This document shows positions 1-8,087 of a DNA stretch of 27,061 nucleotides, piece by piece. The position numbers and the translations under genes are program-made. The DNA comes from JBBQDK01 sp038319625 (lineage in GTDB: Bacteria > Pseudomonadota > Gammaproteobacteria > JBBQDK01), in contig JBBQDK010000018.1 in the NCBI GenBank assembly GCA_038319625.1, positions 1-27,061 of the forward strand, in the 5' to 3' direction. A model generated the notes under the pieces. It did not search any database, was not told the origin of the DNA, and was given only the letters and a program-made list of their open reading frames with translations. Every line of letters begins with the position of its first letter. The stretch's first letter is position 1.

Positions 1-675
1 GAACGGAGTTGTTGTTAACTTCGGTGGCGCATTGCGCAGTAGCTGTTCGGCAGCGGATTGTGCCAGATCGCGATCGGGAATGGTGTCGGCGTCGGCGAAA
101 TAACGCGCGCCTTCCTGCAGGCTGTAGAGTGTCGCGCCACGATTCAGGTAATTGGATCGCTGGTCCCAGACCGAGTTGCCGAAATGCATGTCCAGCGGCA
201 CGAGGATCTCGCTGGGCTTATACACCAGAGTCGCGCCGAACAGGATCAGGACAACGCAGGACAGATACGCGCTCCAGTGCCGCAAGGTGAAGTTGAACAG
301 CAGCAATCCCGCCATAGCAGCCAGCGGCACGGCGACGGCAATGAAGCGCCAGCCTTCCAGGATCAGCAACAGCGTACGCAATGCGTAGACATCGTCGGGC
401 ATGATGGGTCCGCCGAAGAATGATATCTTCACGGCGTTGCCGACATATAGCACCGCCATCAGAAGCCCCTGCAACAGCACGAACACCCAGAGCCGTCGCG
501 ACAGCGCATACAGGAGGTAAGCGATCGCGAGCTGCAACAGGTAATCGTAGGGGATCGCCGCCGCCGAGATCTGCACATCGAATTTGATGGTGCTGATGAG
601 GTAATACACAAGGTAGAAAAATGCCGTGGAAAAGACAGGCAGAAGTTTTCGCAGCAGGGTCTTGAGTTTTGGCAT
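1..675 (-). CDS. LTA synthase / phosphoglycerol transferase-type membrane protein, N-terminal part (cut by window start)
   Basis: The minus-strand frame opens with ATG at 675 (an in-frame GTG lies just before it) and stays open for 225 codons to the window edge, so the C-terminal part is missing. The visible part has five hydrophobic segments, at about residues 11-29, 45-58, 63-80, 111-128 and 135-152. A short motif (GGPIMPDDVYALR, about 88-100) and a segment reading NYLNRGATLYSLQEG (about 175-189) follow. This layout fits the membrane half of LtaS/MdoB-like sulfatase-superfamily enzymes, which move phosphoglycerol or phosphoethanolamine groups outside the inner membrane; the catalytic domain would lie outside the window. 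No clear Shine-Dalgarno is seen. A TATGAT hexamer at 709-714 on the minus strand could be a -10 box. The gene follows mshQ on the same strand after 116 bp. The family is inferred from topology and short motifs; the substrate is unknown. Confidence 0.72.
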   Translation of the reverse strand, partial: MPKLKTLLRKLLPVFSTAFFYLVYYLISTIKFDVQISAAAIPYDYLLQLAIAYLLYALSRRLWVFVLLQGLLMAVLYVGNAVKISFFGGPIMPDDVYALRTLLLILEGWRFIAVAVPLAAMAGLLLFNFTLRHWSAYLSCVVLILFGATLVYKPSEILVPLDMHFGNSVWDQRSNYLNRGATLYSLQEGARYFADADTIPDRDLAQSAAEQLLRNAPPKLTTTPF

Positions 676-742
676 CACGTGGCTCGGGCTGGCAGGTCGG
701 TGCCGCGTATCATAGCCGAGAATGTGACGAGACAGTGATTGT

Positions 743-792
743 CAGCCTCCGGGCTGCCAAGCCGGGTGATGCGGATGACAGGCCGGCTTGGC
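743..792 (-). terminator. Two adjacent hairpins at the end of mshQ, possible terminator
   Basis: A perfect 10-bp inverted repeat (756-765 with 783-792, 17-nt loop) begins at the last base of the mshQ stop codon. A smaller stem (743-747 with 752-756) follows it directly on the minus strand. No T-tract follows, so this is not a classic intrinsic terminator. It may protect the 3' end of the transcript or weaken read-through into the next gene. Confidence 0.4.
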
Positions 793-3700
793 TAGTTGAA
801 ACGCTCGTGCATGAATATGCGCCGCTCGGGCCCCTGATAGATGCCGAAGACGGCACGTGCGCTCGGGTTGATATAGGTATTGCCAGTCCAGTTGTATTTG
901 AGCCAACCCAGACCGGCAGCGTCGAGATCGACCGTGAGGTCGACGCTGCCGGTGGTGCCCGGCTTGAGCAGACGGGTGTAGGTCCCGGTCGATTCGTCAT
1001 GCCAGTTGCCGGCGGAGAACGGATTCGATGCCACGCTTGACAATGAGGTAAGCGTGGTTGGATTCAGGATAACGTTGCTGCTCGCTACGGTCGTGCAATT
1101 ATCCGTGTCGCTGGTAACGAAGCCGACATTGGCACCCGCCCAGTATTCGGCCGTCAGGTTGATCGGGAGATCGAGCAGCTCCGAGCCGTAGGCATTCTGC
1201 AGGTTGAGTCGTCCGAAGCGGATTTCCACTCCGGCGGGTGCCAGCGTCTTACCCGTGATGGTCGTCGAGATACCATCGGCGCCGGAGGGCTCGGCGATAC
1301 GTGCGATATCCAGCCGCACGGCGCTGGTAAAGGGTGCGACTTGCGAATTGCTCTCGTGAGTGTAGGTGAAGTCATCACTGCCCAGTACATAGGCAAGCGT
1401 GCCGTTGCCGTTGTCGGTAAGCGTTCCGGTGGTGATATTGGCGGCAAGATTCACCAATGTGGGAGGAGCGGGCGGTGTGACGGAACCGATGCCGATTTGG
1501 GTAGCGTCTTGTGTCGGCGGCGTTACGGTGATGCCACTCGCCGCGAGTTTGAGGAACGCGCCCGTGTAGTTGGCGGTAGTGGTGTTGGCAGCGCTTTGTG
1601 CGGTGATTGTAAATTGTGGCGCAGTGAGATAGCGGATCGCACCGCGACCACCGCTCTGCTGTCCGCTGTAGGTGAAGCTTCCGCAACCGTTCGCGAGACT
1701 GCCGTTAAAGAGTGATCCGATAGCAAAGTGATCGGGCGTGAAGCGACCCACCACCCCGCTGCTGGCACTGAGATTGACGCCGCTGCTATTGAGATAGTTG
1801 CTGGCATTGGCGGAGATTTTCATGCTGCCGACTTCGCTGTAGCTGAGATCGGTCTCCGTCGCGGCGCCACCGGAAAAGCTGCCCGGCGTGATCGACGTGG
1901 TGCCACCCAATATGCCCAGTGTGCCGGGGTTCGGCGTATTCAGCAGCGCTGTAAGCGTTACCGGCCAGGCGAAATGTGCCGTCACGCCGTTGTCGGTGAG
2001 ATTCGCACCGTTGTCAGGTATGCCGTCGTTGTTGACATCATCAGCGGCCTGCCAGAGATAGCCGGCGACGGTGGCCTGAAATTGCTGGCCCGCGGCAGTG
2101 AACACGGCATCCGCGGGATTGGCGCCACCGGGGTTGCCGATGCTGCCGGTTTTGATGTTGGTGAAGCCCAGGCCGAAGGGCCGGGTGGTGATGCTGTTGG
2201 AGGCGCCGAGGATGTTGTAGCCGGTGGCGAAGCTGCCGGAGTCGTCGAGCAGATTCAGCGCGTACTTGCCGACATCGCTGGTCACCAGGCTGAATGTCGC
2301 CGTACCGCTGCTGAAACTGAGCGGCAGATTGGCGCTGCCGGGCTGCGCACTGGGCAGGCTGACGGCATTGATGCTCGGAGCGCCGCCGCCCGGGTCGGCC
2401 GCGTCGCGCGTCAGCCAGGATTTCAGCGTCTTGCTGCCGGTATAACCGGTGGCGATGCTGCACAGGCCGGTACCCGGGTCCTTACGCCAGAGCGCCGCGC
2501 TCATGGCCTGATTGCGGCCGGCGACCTGGATGGGGTCATTGGTAATGACGAAGACGTTGTCGAGAAAAGTGATGCCGGATGACCCCGCGCTGACCCCGGC
2601 GCTGGTGTCGCTGGCGCCGACGGTCAGCGCGGTGTCGGCATGGCTGTCGCTCAAGGCGAGCGTGACCGTACCATTGTCAGCCGTGGCGAAGGTATAACTG
2701 GCAAGGCCATCATCGGCGCTGCCATTGGTAAGGCTGCCGCCGGCGCTCACCTTGCTCCAGTCGCCGTGGCTGCTGGAGGTCGAAAGTCCAACCGTGCCGG
2801 TGTAGGTCGTCAAAGTGTTGTTGCTGGCGTCGCGCGCCGTGATCTGAATGTTTTTCGGTGTGCAGGTACTGGCCGATGCGGCACCGATGTTGATCAGGAA
2901 ATTGTTGAGGCTGCTGCAGGGGTGACTGGCCAGCTTGTCGCGATTGACCACCGTGGCAGGTATCGCGTAGTTGTAGATGTTCAGCTCATCGATGAACCCG
3001 TAGGCGGAGTTGTCGGTGGGTGTATTGGAAACGGCCTTGCCCTGATTGTCGCCAATAAAGAGCGTGCCGCCCTTGTTGTTGAGTGCGCTGGCGGCACTGA
3101 TACTCTGCGATCCTTCGACGGCGCCGTCGACGTAGATGATCATGGAGCCGCTGCTGCCCAGCGTCCAGGTGATTGCGATGTGATGCCAGGTATTGGCAGC
3201 GAAGCTGCGATTCTTGGTCGTCTGCAGGGCGAACACCGTGTTACTGCTGTCCTGCAAGACAAAGCGCAAATTGCCTGTGCCGATCTTCGACAGGAAGAAG
3301 GGGGCGGAATTGTTCGAGGTGCCGTCCAGCAGCATGCGGGAGTTACCGTCGTTCCAGGCGGTATTGCTTTGATACCAGAAGTCGACCGCGCCGGTGGCAT
3401 TCAATGTACTGTCCATAACCAGCCCGGTATCAATGGCATCGACGGTACCTTTGCTGGTATTGAGCGGAATATTCGCACCGCCGCAGATATAGCCGTTGGG
3501 AGTCGGCGTCGCCGCGCCCTGGGGAGTGCCGAAATAACTGGCGCTGATGCCGTTGATGACACTGTTGGCGCCGCTCCAGCTGCCTTCGTCGAATTGATAG
3601 TTGGCGAGCATGGCCGGGATGAAGAAGCGGACCGCAGTATTGGCCAGCGAGCCTATGGTGGTATAGGTATACAGGCCGTAATCGGTGGTGGACGCTTCCC

Positions 3701-4388
3701 AACCGATATCCGCATGCCCGTTCTCCGGATTGTTGTTGGGGCCGTATTGATAAATGAAACTGCCGTCTTCGTTCAGGATAACCTGGAAGTTGTAATAACT
3801 GCCGGTAGCGCCCCAATCCGGCGTGTTGACCCAGGTAACGACAAACTGCCGATTGGGCGCGGTCCCCAGCGGCGTGACCGTATAGCGCACGGAACACGTG
3901 GCCGGCGGACAGGTCGTCGGGCCCGGCCCGCTGCCGGAGCCATTGGGTGTGGTATCGATATCGGCCCCATAGACCTTCATGGTGTTCACCAGGTTGGCGT
4001 TGGGAAGCGGTGATAAGGTATAGGTTCGCGGTGGGCCGATAATTTGTGTCCCGGCATAACAATAAACATTATTGAACTGCACACGGCCGTTCGACATGAT
4101 GCGCAGCTGCGTATAATTCACACCGCCGAAATTAAAGGTGAAGCCGATATTGATAAGCGCCGTAATGCTGTCATCACCGGTCGTGTCACAGGTACCGCTG
4201 CTGCCTTGAGTCGGATTCGTCCAGGTAACCGCGGCCTGTGCTGTGGGATCTATCCAGGAAAAGGTCGTGGCAGCGCTGCTGTAAGTCGCGGCCTGGACCG
4301 CGCAGGCGCACAGCCACAGGCAACAGGCCAGCAGGATGTGTTGCAGGGAAAGGCAACGCTGATATATGGGAGCCTCAAGGTGGCGCAT
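792..4388 (-). CDS. mshQ: MshQ, large secreted MSHA pilus-associated protein
   Basis: This is the largest protein of the locus, 1198 aa from the chosen ATG at 4388. That start puts a signal peptide of about 33 residues (hydrophobic core LLACCLWLCACAVQA) at the N terminus. A longer in-frame reading to 4514 would only add residues that overlap mshP. The mature protein shows an N-terminal beta-rich domain (about 42-258) and a LamG/concanavalin-like domain (about 261-490, with WHHIAITW and a terminal FIDELNIYNYA). An Ig-like repeat follows, then a long C-terminal region ending in a VFGIYQG motif, typical of the DUF6701 part of MshQ. There is no prepilin cleavage site. A GGAGG lies about 12 nt before the ATG, and the start overlaps the mshP stop by 14 bp. 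The domain content suggests an exported adhesive or tip protein carried by the pilus; the ligand is unknown. Confidence 0.85.
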   Translation of the reverse strand: MRHLEAPIYQRCLSLQHILLACCLWLCACAVQAATYSSAATTFSWIDPTAQAAVTWTNPTQGSSGTCDTTGDDSITALINIGFTFNFGGVNYTQLRIMSNGRVQFNNVYCYAGTQIIGPPRTYTLSPLPNANLVNTMKVYGADIDTTPNGSGSGPGPTTCPPATCSVRYTVTPLGTAPNRQFVVTWVNTPDWGATGSYYNFQVILNEDGSFIYQYGPNNNPENGHADIGWEASTTDYGLYTYTTIGSLANTAVRFFIPAMLANYQFDEGSWSGANSVINGISASYFGTPQGAATPTPNGYICGGANIPLNTSKGTVDAIDTGLVMDSTLNATGAVDFWYQSNTAWNDGNSRMLLDGTSNNSAPFFLSKIGTGNLRFVLQDSSNTVFALQTTKNRSFAANTWHHIAITWTLGSSGSMIIYVDGAVEGSQSISAASALNNKGGTLFIGDNQGKAVSNTPTDNSAYGFIDELNIYNYAIPATVVNRDKLASHPCSSLNNFLINIGAASASTCTPKNIQITARDASNNTLTTYTGTVGLSTSSSHGDWSKVSAGGSLTNGSADDGLASYTFATADNGTVTLALSDSHADTALTVGASDTSAGVSAGSSGITFLDNVFVITNDPIQVAGRNQAMSAALWRKDPGTGLCSIATGYTGSKTLKSWLTRDAADPGGGAPSINAVSLPSAQPGSANLPLSFSSGTATFSLVTSDVGKYALNLLDDSGSFATGYNILGASNSITTRPFGLGFTNIKTGSIGNPGGANPADAVFTAAGQQFQATVAGYLWQAADDVNNDGIPDNGANLTDNGVTAHFAWPVTLTALLNTPNPGTLGILGGTTSITPGSFSGGAATETDLSYSEVGSMKISANASNYLNSSGVNLSASSGVVGRFTPDHFAIGSLFNGSLANGCGSFTYSGQQSGGRGAIRYLTAPQFTITAQSAANTTTANYTGAFLKLAASGITVTPPTQDATQIGIGSVTPPAPPTLVNLAANITTGTLTDNGNGTLAYVLGSDDFTYTHESNSQVAPFTSAVRLDIARIAEPSGADGISTTITGKTLAPAGVEIRFGRLNLQNAYGSELLDLPINLTAEYWAGANVGFVTSDTDNCTTVASSNVILNPTTLTSLSSVASNPFSAGNWHDESTGTYTRLLKPGTTGSVDLTVDLDAAGLGWLKYNWTGNTYINPSARAVFGIYQGPERRIFMHERFN

Positions 4389-4821
4389 TGGAAACCGTCG
4401 CCTCCAGTTGTCGTGAAATGTAATCGGGTGAACCATAAGCACCGTATGCCGCCACTGCAACGAAATGGTAGACGGATACGGCAGTGCTCTTTTCGGTGTG
4501 CGTTGTGAAATCACAGGTGACAGTCACGGCAAAGCCTGACAGACCGGGCCCGCTCAGCGCGAATTGCGTCTGGGTCGAGCCGGGCGCCGCGCTGCACACA
4601 GTGCCGGGTGTGGTGAATGCCTGCTGTATGCCCCATTCGATGCCGCTGTGCGCACCTTCATAAGCACGTGCGCCTTGCAGCGCAAGTACCGAAGTGGCGC
4701 GTTGCGTGCCGCTGAGGCTGACCATGTAACCCACCAGTGTCGCCAGTATCACAATAATGAAGATGGCCGCCACCAGCGTAAAGCCGCGTTGTCGCTGCGG
4801 AGCTTGCTGGCGGCGCATCAT
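4375..4821 (-). CDS. mshP: MshP, minor pseudopilin
   Basis: A 148-aa prepilin-like protein. A short basic leader ending in RG is followed by FTLVA and a hydrophobic helix (about 14-36). Position +5 of the mature protein is Ala rather than the usual Glu. This is also known for GspK/PilX-type minor pseudopilins, which are thought to sit at the pilus tip. The start at 4821 was chosen because its ATG overlaps the mshO stop as ATGA; the frame stays open upstream to 4959 but would then lie inside mshO. The place between mshO and mshQ matches the standard MSHA order. Confidence 0.85.
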   Translation of the reverse strand: MMRRQQAPQRQRGFTLVAAIFIIVILATLVGYMVSLSGTQRATSVLALQGARAYEGAHSGIEWGIQQAFTTPGTVCSAAPGSTQTQFALSGPGLSGFAVTVTCDFTTHTEKSTAVSVYHFVAVAAYGAYGSPDYISRQLEATVSNAPP

Positions 4822-5762
4822 GGCGTATTGTCCACGTGTACCTGATGCAGCAGTTGTACAGCTTCGGTGCCCCCGTCGGGCAGGGTTTGCGACAGCTTCA
4901 AGGCCAGCGACAGTAGGCCGGCGCGTTGGCTGGTGCCCGGCGCATAAGTGAACCTGCAAGTGTTCACCTGGTTGGCGACCAGTGCGCGGTTGGCGCCGGC
5001 GCCGGTTAGATCTGCATCCGTAACCTTTTGTCCTGGCGCGATGGGATAGCCGGTGTAACGGTACAGATTGACGCCGCTGCAGACATAACTGATCGGGGTG
5101 TCGACCAGATAGATGCGCTGGGTGGGCGACGGATAAGCGAACTTGTATCCGGGGCTGAGCGCGATGTGGTCTTCGGCACCGGCGGCCGGAAAAGTGCCGT
5201 CGGCGGCGATGCCGATGGAGGTGCCGCTGGGTGTCATGACGGTATTGCCGGCATCATAGACGCTGGCGCCTGGCACCCCGACGTTATAGATCACCAGGCG
5301 CTGAGTCGTTGAGACGAACGGGCGCGTAATGCTGGTGAACTGGCCGAGCAGGTTGAATCCGGTATCGTCCTTGTTGAATTCCAGGCGCTTGTCGGGGTCG
5401 CCGGGCGGCGGATCATCGCGGTAACGGCCACCGTCCACGACATTGACCATCTCCAGTGCGTTGCCGCTGACACGGATACTGTTCGGCAGGGCGCTATGGA
5501 CATCGCGCGCCATGCGCTGCAAGGCGTTGTCTGCGGCGTTCACCAGCGTGGCGCGTCGTGCCAGGTCGGTGTAGCCCTGAATGGGCTGGACGATAAAGTT
5601 GCTCAGCCCCGTGGCGAGTATGCCGCTGATGACGATGACGATGATAAGCTCGACCAGGGTAAAGCCCTGCTGAGTGTGGCAGGCGGAGTGCCGAACGCGG
5701 AACGGAGTCGCGGCATACTTGGCCGCGTCGTCTCTGATCTGTATTCCGGCCATAGTGTTCAT
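4818..5762 (-). CDS. mshO: MshO, minor pseudopilin
   Basis: A 314-aa protein with a long leader (about 33 residues) ending in QQG, followed by FTLVE with Glu at +5 and a hydrophobic helix. That is a type III (prepilin peptidase) signal. The globular part is beta-rich with two cysteines in its C-terminal half (CSGVN and NTCRF). Length and position fit MshO, a GspJ/PilW-like minor pilin thought to be part of the initiating tip complex. The ATG shares one base with the mshD stop (TGATG), which suggests translational coupling. Confidence 0.88.
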   Translation of the reverse strand: MNTMAGIQIRDDAAKYAATPFRVRHSACHTQQGFTLVELIIVIVISGILATGLSNFIVQPIQGYTDLARRATLVNAADNALQRMARDVHSALPNSIRVSGNALEMVNVVDGGRYRDDPPPGDPDKRLEFNKDDTGFNLLGQFTSITRPFVSTTQRLVIYNVGVPGASVYDAGNTVMTPSGTSIGIAADGTFPAAGAEDHIALSPGYKFAYPSPTQRIYLVDTPISYVCSGVNLYRYTGYPIAPGQKVTDADLTGAGANRALVANQVNTCRFTYAPGTSQRAGLLSLALKLSQTLPDGGTEAVQLLHQVHVDNTP

Positions 5763-6328
5763 CAGTAGTTGGTCCGGTAACCACTCAGGGTAATATCCAC
5801 CAGACTGCCGTCATCGTAGGCCACGTTCACATCGACGCGCAGCACCTGGCCACTGCCGGACAGATTATTGAGCGTGGCCGCCTGATTCACGGTCACCTTG
5901 ACCTTATAGGTCGACAGATCCAGGCCGCTCGGTGCCGCGCCGCTCTGGTCCTTGGCGCCGTTATCGACCAGGCCATTGTAGTCGCAGATGTTGTCGAAGA
6001 CGCTGCGGCCACCACCCGGCGGTGCCGGGCACACCGTGCCGGTTGCAGGATCGAGATAGGGTTTGAGCATGATCTCCTCAAGATAGGATTCCGCGACCGC
6101 CGTCGCCTGTGCCTCGATCATCGGATCGGCGCTGTGCGCCGTCATACTGCTCAGAGTGCCGAGTACCGCGGCGACGCTGATGCTGATGATGACGATGGTG
6201 ATGACCAGTTCGATCAGGGTTGCGCCACGTTGCAGCGAGATAATGGCAGAGAATTTGTTCTCAGCCGTGCTGTCGCAGGCAGCGGCGCAATGCTGCGGTG
6301 AACTACTTGTGCGGCGCGGTCTGTTCAT
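5762..6328 (-). CDS. mshD: MshD, minor pseudopilin
   Basis: A 188-aa protein with a 34-residue leader ending in QRG, then ATLIE (Glu at +5) and a hydrophobic helix rich in Ile and Val. This resembles GspI/PilV-type minor pilins. The segment AVAESYLEEIMLKPY after the helix is characteristic of MshD. Its start overlaps the mshC stop as TGATG and its stop overlaps the mshO start in the same way. The probable role is assembly of the tip complex in the inner membrane before pilus elongation. Confidence 0.88.
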   Translation of the reverse strand: MNRPRRTSSSPQHCAAACDSTAENKFSAIISLQRGATLIELVITIVIISISVAAVLGTLSSMTAHSADPMIEAQATAVAESYLEEIMLKPYLDPATGTVCPAPPGGGRSVFDNICDYNGLVDNGAKDQSGAAPSGLDLSTYKVKVTVNQAATLNNLSGSGQVLRVDVNVAYDDGSLVDITLSGYRTNY

Positions 6329-6816
6329 CAGTAGACGAAACCCGTCTCTGCTACCACTGTGATGGTGCGTGTGTCGGATGTGCCGGTGAGTGTGAGGGTA
6401 GTGACGGATGCGCCGCCGCTGGCTTGGCCGAGCCCGTTGAAGGTCAGCGTGACAGCGGGTGACAGCGTCAAACCCGAGGGCGCTGCCTTGGTGTAGGCAT
6501 TACCCGGATTGCCGGGGTTGTAGACGTTGTTTGTAAACGCCCCGCTGGTGCAGGTCGCGCGCTGCTTCAGGGTGTAATCGACGGGCGTGATAGTGGCCTG
6601 GACCTGACAGCCAGTGGCCACTGCGAGCTTTTGCGCGTAGCGCAACGCGGCCAGGGTGTCCTCGTAATAGCCGCGTTCATCGAAGGCGTCACGCTCGAAA
6701 AAGCGAGGCGCCGCCACGGCGGCGAGTATGCCCATGATCACAATCGTGATAACCAGCTCCACCAGTGTGAAGCCGACCTGTTGATGAGTGTGCTTATGCG
6801 AGGGTAGCGCAGTCAT
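6328..6816 (-). CDS. mshC: MshC, minor pseudopilin
   Basis: A 162-aa prepilin with leader MTALPSHKHTHQQVG, then FTLVE (Glu at +5) and a hydrophobic helix. A GspH/FimT-like beta domain follows, with two cysteines (TGCQV and ATCTS). It is the first gene after the mshA terminator. Its Shine-Dalgarno is poor (only a weak TGGGAT upstream), unlike that of mshA, which fits low expression of minor pilins. No convincing promoter of its own was found in the 113 bp upstream, so it probably depends on read-through. Confidence 0.86.
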   Translation of the reverse strand: MTALPSHKHTHQQVGFTLVELVITIVIMGILAAVAAPRFFERDAFDERGYYEDTLAALRYAQKLAVATGCQVQATITPVDYTLKQRATCTSGAFTNNVYNPGNPGNAYTKAAPSGLTLSPAVTLTFNGLGQASGGASVTTLTLTGTSDTRTITVVAETGFVY

Positions 6817-6872
6817 GGGCGTTATCCCAGGCGATCAGACCACCAATCGCTGTGCCTGCAGGCGAATATAAA

Positions 6873-6904
6873 AACGGGGTGTCGGCTCAAGCGGACACCC
6901 CGTT
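6873..6904 (-). terminator. Intrinsic terminator after mshA
   Basis: An 11-bp perfect stem (6873-6883 with 6894-6904, 10-nt loop) is GC-rich at its core (ACGGGGTGTC). On the minus strand it runs into TTTTATATT. It lies 26 bp past the mshA stop and 57 bp before mshC. This is the clearest intrinsic terminator in the window. Confidence 0.88.
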
Positions 6905-6929
6905 GTTGGTGCGTTGCGCAGATGTGTTG

Positions 6930-7409
6930 TCAGCAGCCGGAGTCATCACCCACAACAACCGAGGCTGGTATCGGTCCGGCAGTTGCGGCCGTGTAGGTGA
7001 GGTAACATTTGGTCGCGTCCGGTGCATCCGTGATGTTGACATCAAGCTTGTCACCCAGTGCTGCGCCGCCGGTGTTGGTCGGTGTGCCTACACCGTAATC
7101 AGCGGTACCGATGCCTGCTGCTGCCTGTATACCGTTCGCATCAGCCGTTGGGTACTGCCCGATAGTGGTGATATTGACACCTTCAGCGGGGACGTTTCCG
7201 CCGGTGGCGGGGATGCTTCTGGCCAATGCCGTGGCGTGGACCAGATTGGACGCGCTCTTTATCGCTGCAACGGCGGCATTAAGCTTCGCTTTCCGCGCAT
7301 CACTAGAAAGATCCACGAATCTCGGCAATGCGGTAGCCGCGAGAATACCGAGGATCACGATTACGATCACCAGTTCGATCAGGGTAAAACCCGCTTGCAT
7401 ACGTTTCAT
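6930..7409 (-). CDS. mshA: MshA, major MSHA pilin
   Basis: A 159-aa type IV pilin. The short leader MKRMQAG is cut before FTLIE (Phe +1, Glu +5), and the hydrophobic helix VIVIVILGILAATALPRFVDL follows. Two cysteines, Cys135 and the very last residue Cys159, should close the C-terminal disulfide loop. The protein is rich in small residues between them. The ATG has the best ribosome-binding site of the locus, and the gene is followed by a strong terminator; both fit the most abundant structural subunit. Only one pilin of this type is present; some MSHA loci also have mshB. Sequence and position make the assignment firm. Confidence 0.93.
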   Translation of the reverse strand: MKRMQAGFTLIELVIVIVILGILAATALPRFVDLSSDARKAKLNAAVAAIKSASNLVHATALARSIPATGGNVPAEGVNITTIGQYPTADANGIQAAAGIGTADYGVGTPTNTGGAALGDKLDVNITDAPDATKCYLTYTAATAGPIPASVVVGDDSGC

Positions 7410-7415
7410 GATGTA

Positions 7416-7424
7416 CTCTCCTTT
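7416..7424 (-). promoter_or_regulatory. Strong Shine-Dalgarno of mshA
   Basis: AAAGGAGAG on the minus strand ends 6 nt before the mshA ATG. Most other genes of the locus have weak sites or rely on overlapping stop and start codons. The 72-bp gap to mshF (7410-7481) is AT-richer than its surroundings and may hold a promoter, but I see no convincing -35/-10 pair in it. Confidence 0.75.
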
Positions 7425-7481
7425 ATCCTCAATTAAGCACTGCCAAGTGACTGAAAACCACTACAACAAGTAAACTGCTGT

Positions 7482-8087
7482 TCACGGTGTGGTGCCGAAT
7501 ACACCCCACACCGCGAGGGCACCGACGCGGAACGGGGAGCGCCGCCAACTATAGTGGTCCAGCGCCGTGATTGAGAGCCCGTGAGCATCGTCCGTGTCGG
7601 GCACTAATCGTCCATCCTGGCTGGTATCGGCATTCTCGACACCGAGCTTGAATCTGATCCTTGCGGTACCGGGCAGTACGGTGTCGAAATACGCCGCGTG
7701 GTCCACCCGGTACACCAGCAAGTGCGAGTGGGTGTCAAAATACCACTGCCCACCAGGTATGTTTGCAGGATCCGGGCCAGCCAGCTCACCCAGATAATTT
7801 GGCGGTGGTCTGTCCAGCCAACGCATCGGGTTTTCACCTTGTAGATTAATGGCTTGTCCACGGTCGGCGGTGACCCTGCCGTGCAACACATGTTCCAGCA
7901 CCGTCGCCCGCAATGCCTGAACCACGGCCTCCATCGCCACTCGTTCGGCCTCGACGCGGACGGTTACAAATCGGTCGAGTGCGACCAGTATCAGCGTCGC
8001 AATCAGTGCCAGCACCAGCATCGTTTCCAGGACGCTGCCGCCGCGACAGGCGTGAACGGCAGTGCGCCGAGAGAGCCGCACCCGCAT
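7482..8087 (-). CDS. mshF: MshF, pseudopilin-like MSHA protein
   Basis: A 201-aa protein starting at 8087, where the ATG shares a base with the mshG stop (TGATG). The open frame reaches further upstream but then lies inside mshG. Residues 14-40 read as a type III signal: a basic leader, CRGG, then SVLETM and a hydrophobic helix. If cleavage occurs after the first Gly (residue 16), Gly is +1 and Glu21 is +5. The remainder, with WYFDTHSHLLVYRV and a WG near the C terminus, is beta-rich. Position between mshG and mshA identifies it as MshF, whose exact role is poorly known; a minor pilin is likely. Confidence 0.8.
   Translation of the reverse strand: MRVRLSRRTAVHACRGGSVLETMLVLALIATLILVALDRFVTVRVEAERVAMEAVVQALRATVLEHVLHGRVTADRGQAINLQGENPMRWLDRPPPNYLGELAGPDPANIPGGQWYFDTHSHLLVYRVDHAAYFDTVLPGTARIRFKLGVENADTSQDGRLVPDTDDAHGLSITALDHYSWRRSPFRVGALAVWGVFGTTP

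Noticed and set aside
2640..4013. Long plus-strand open frame (457 codons) antisense to mshQ
   Set aside because: It lies wholly opposite a well-supported gene with signal peptide and known domains. Its translation is low-complexity Gly/Ala/Arg/Val text with no domain, a typical shadow of a GC-rich gene.
4389..4514. Longer N terminus for MshQ
   Set aside because: The extra 42 residues would lie inside mshP and put a non-signal sequence before the clear signal peptide.
7410..7481. Sigma-54 type promoter before mshA
   Set aside because: A TTGGCA is present, but the GC element at the required 10-bp distance is missing.
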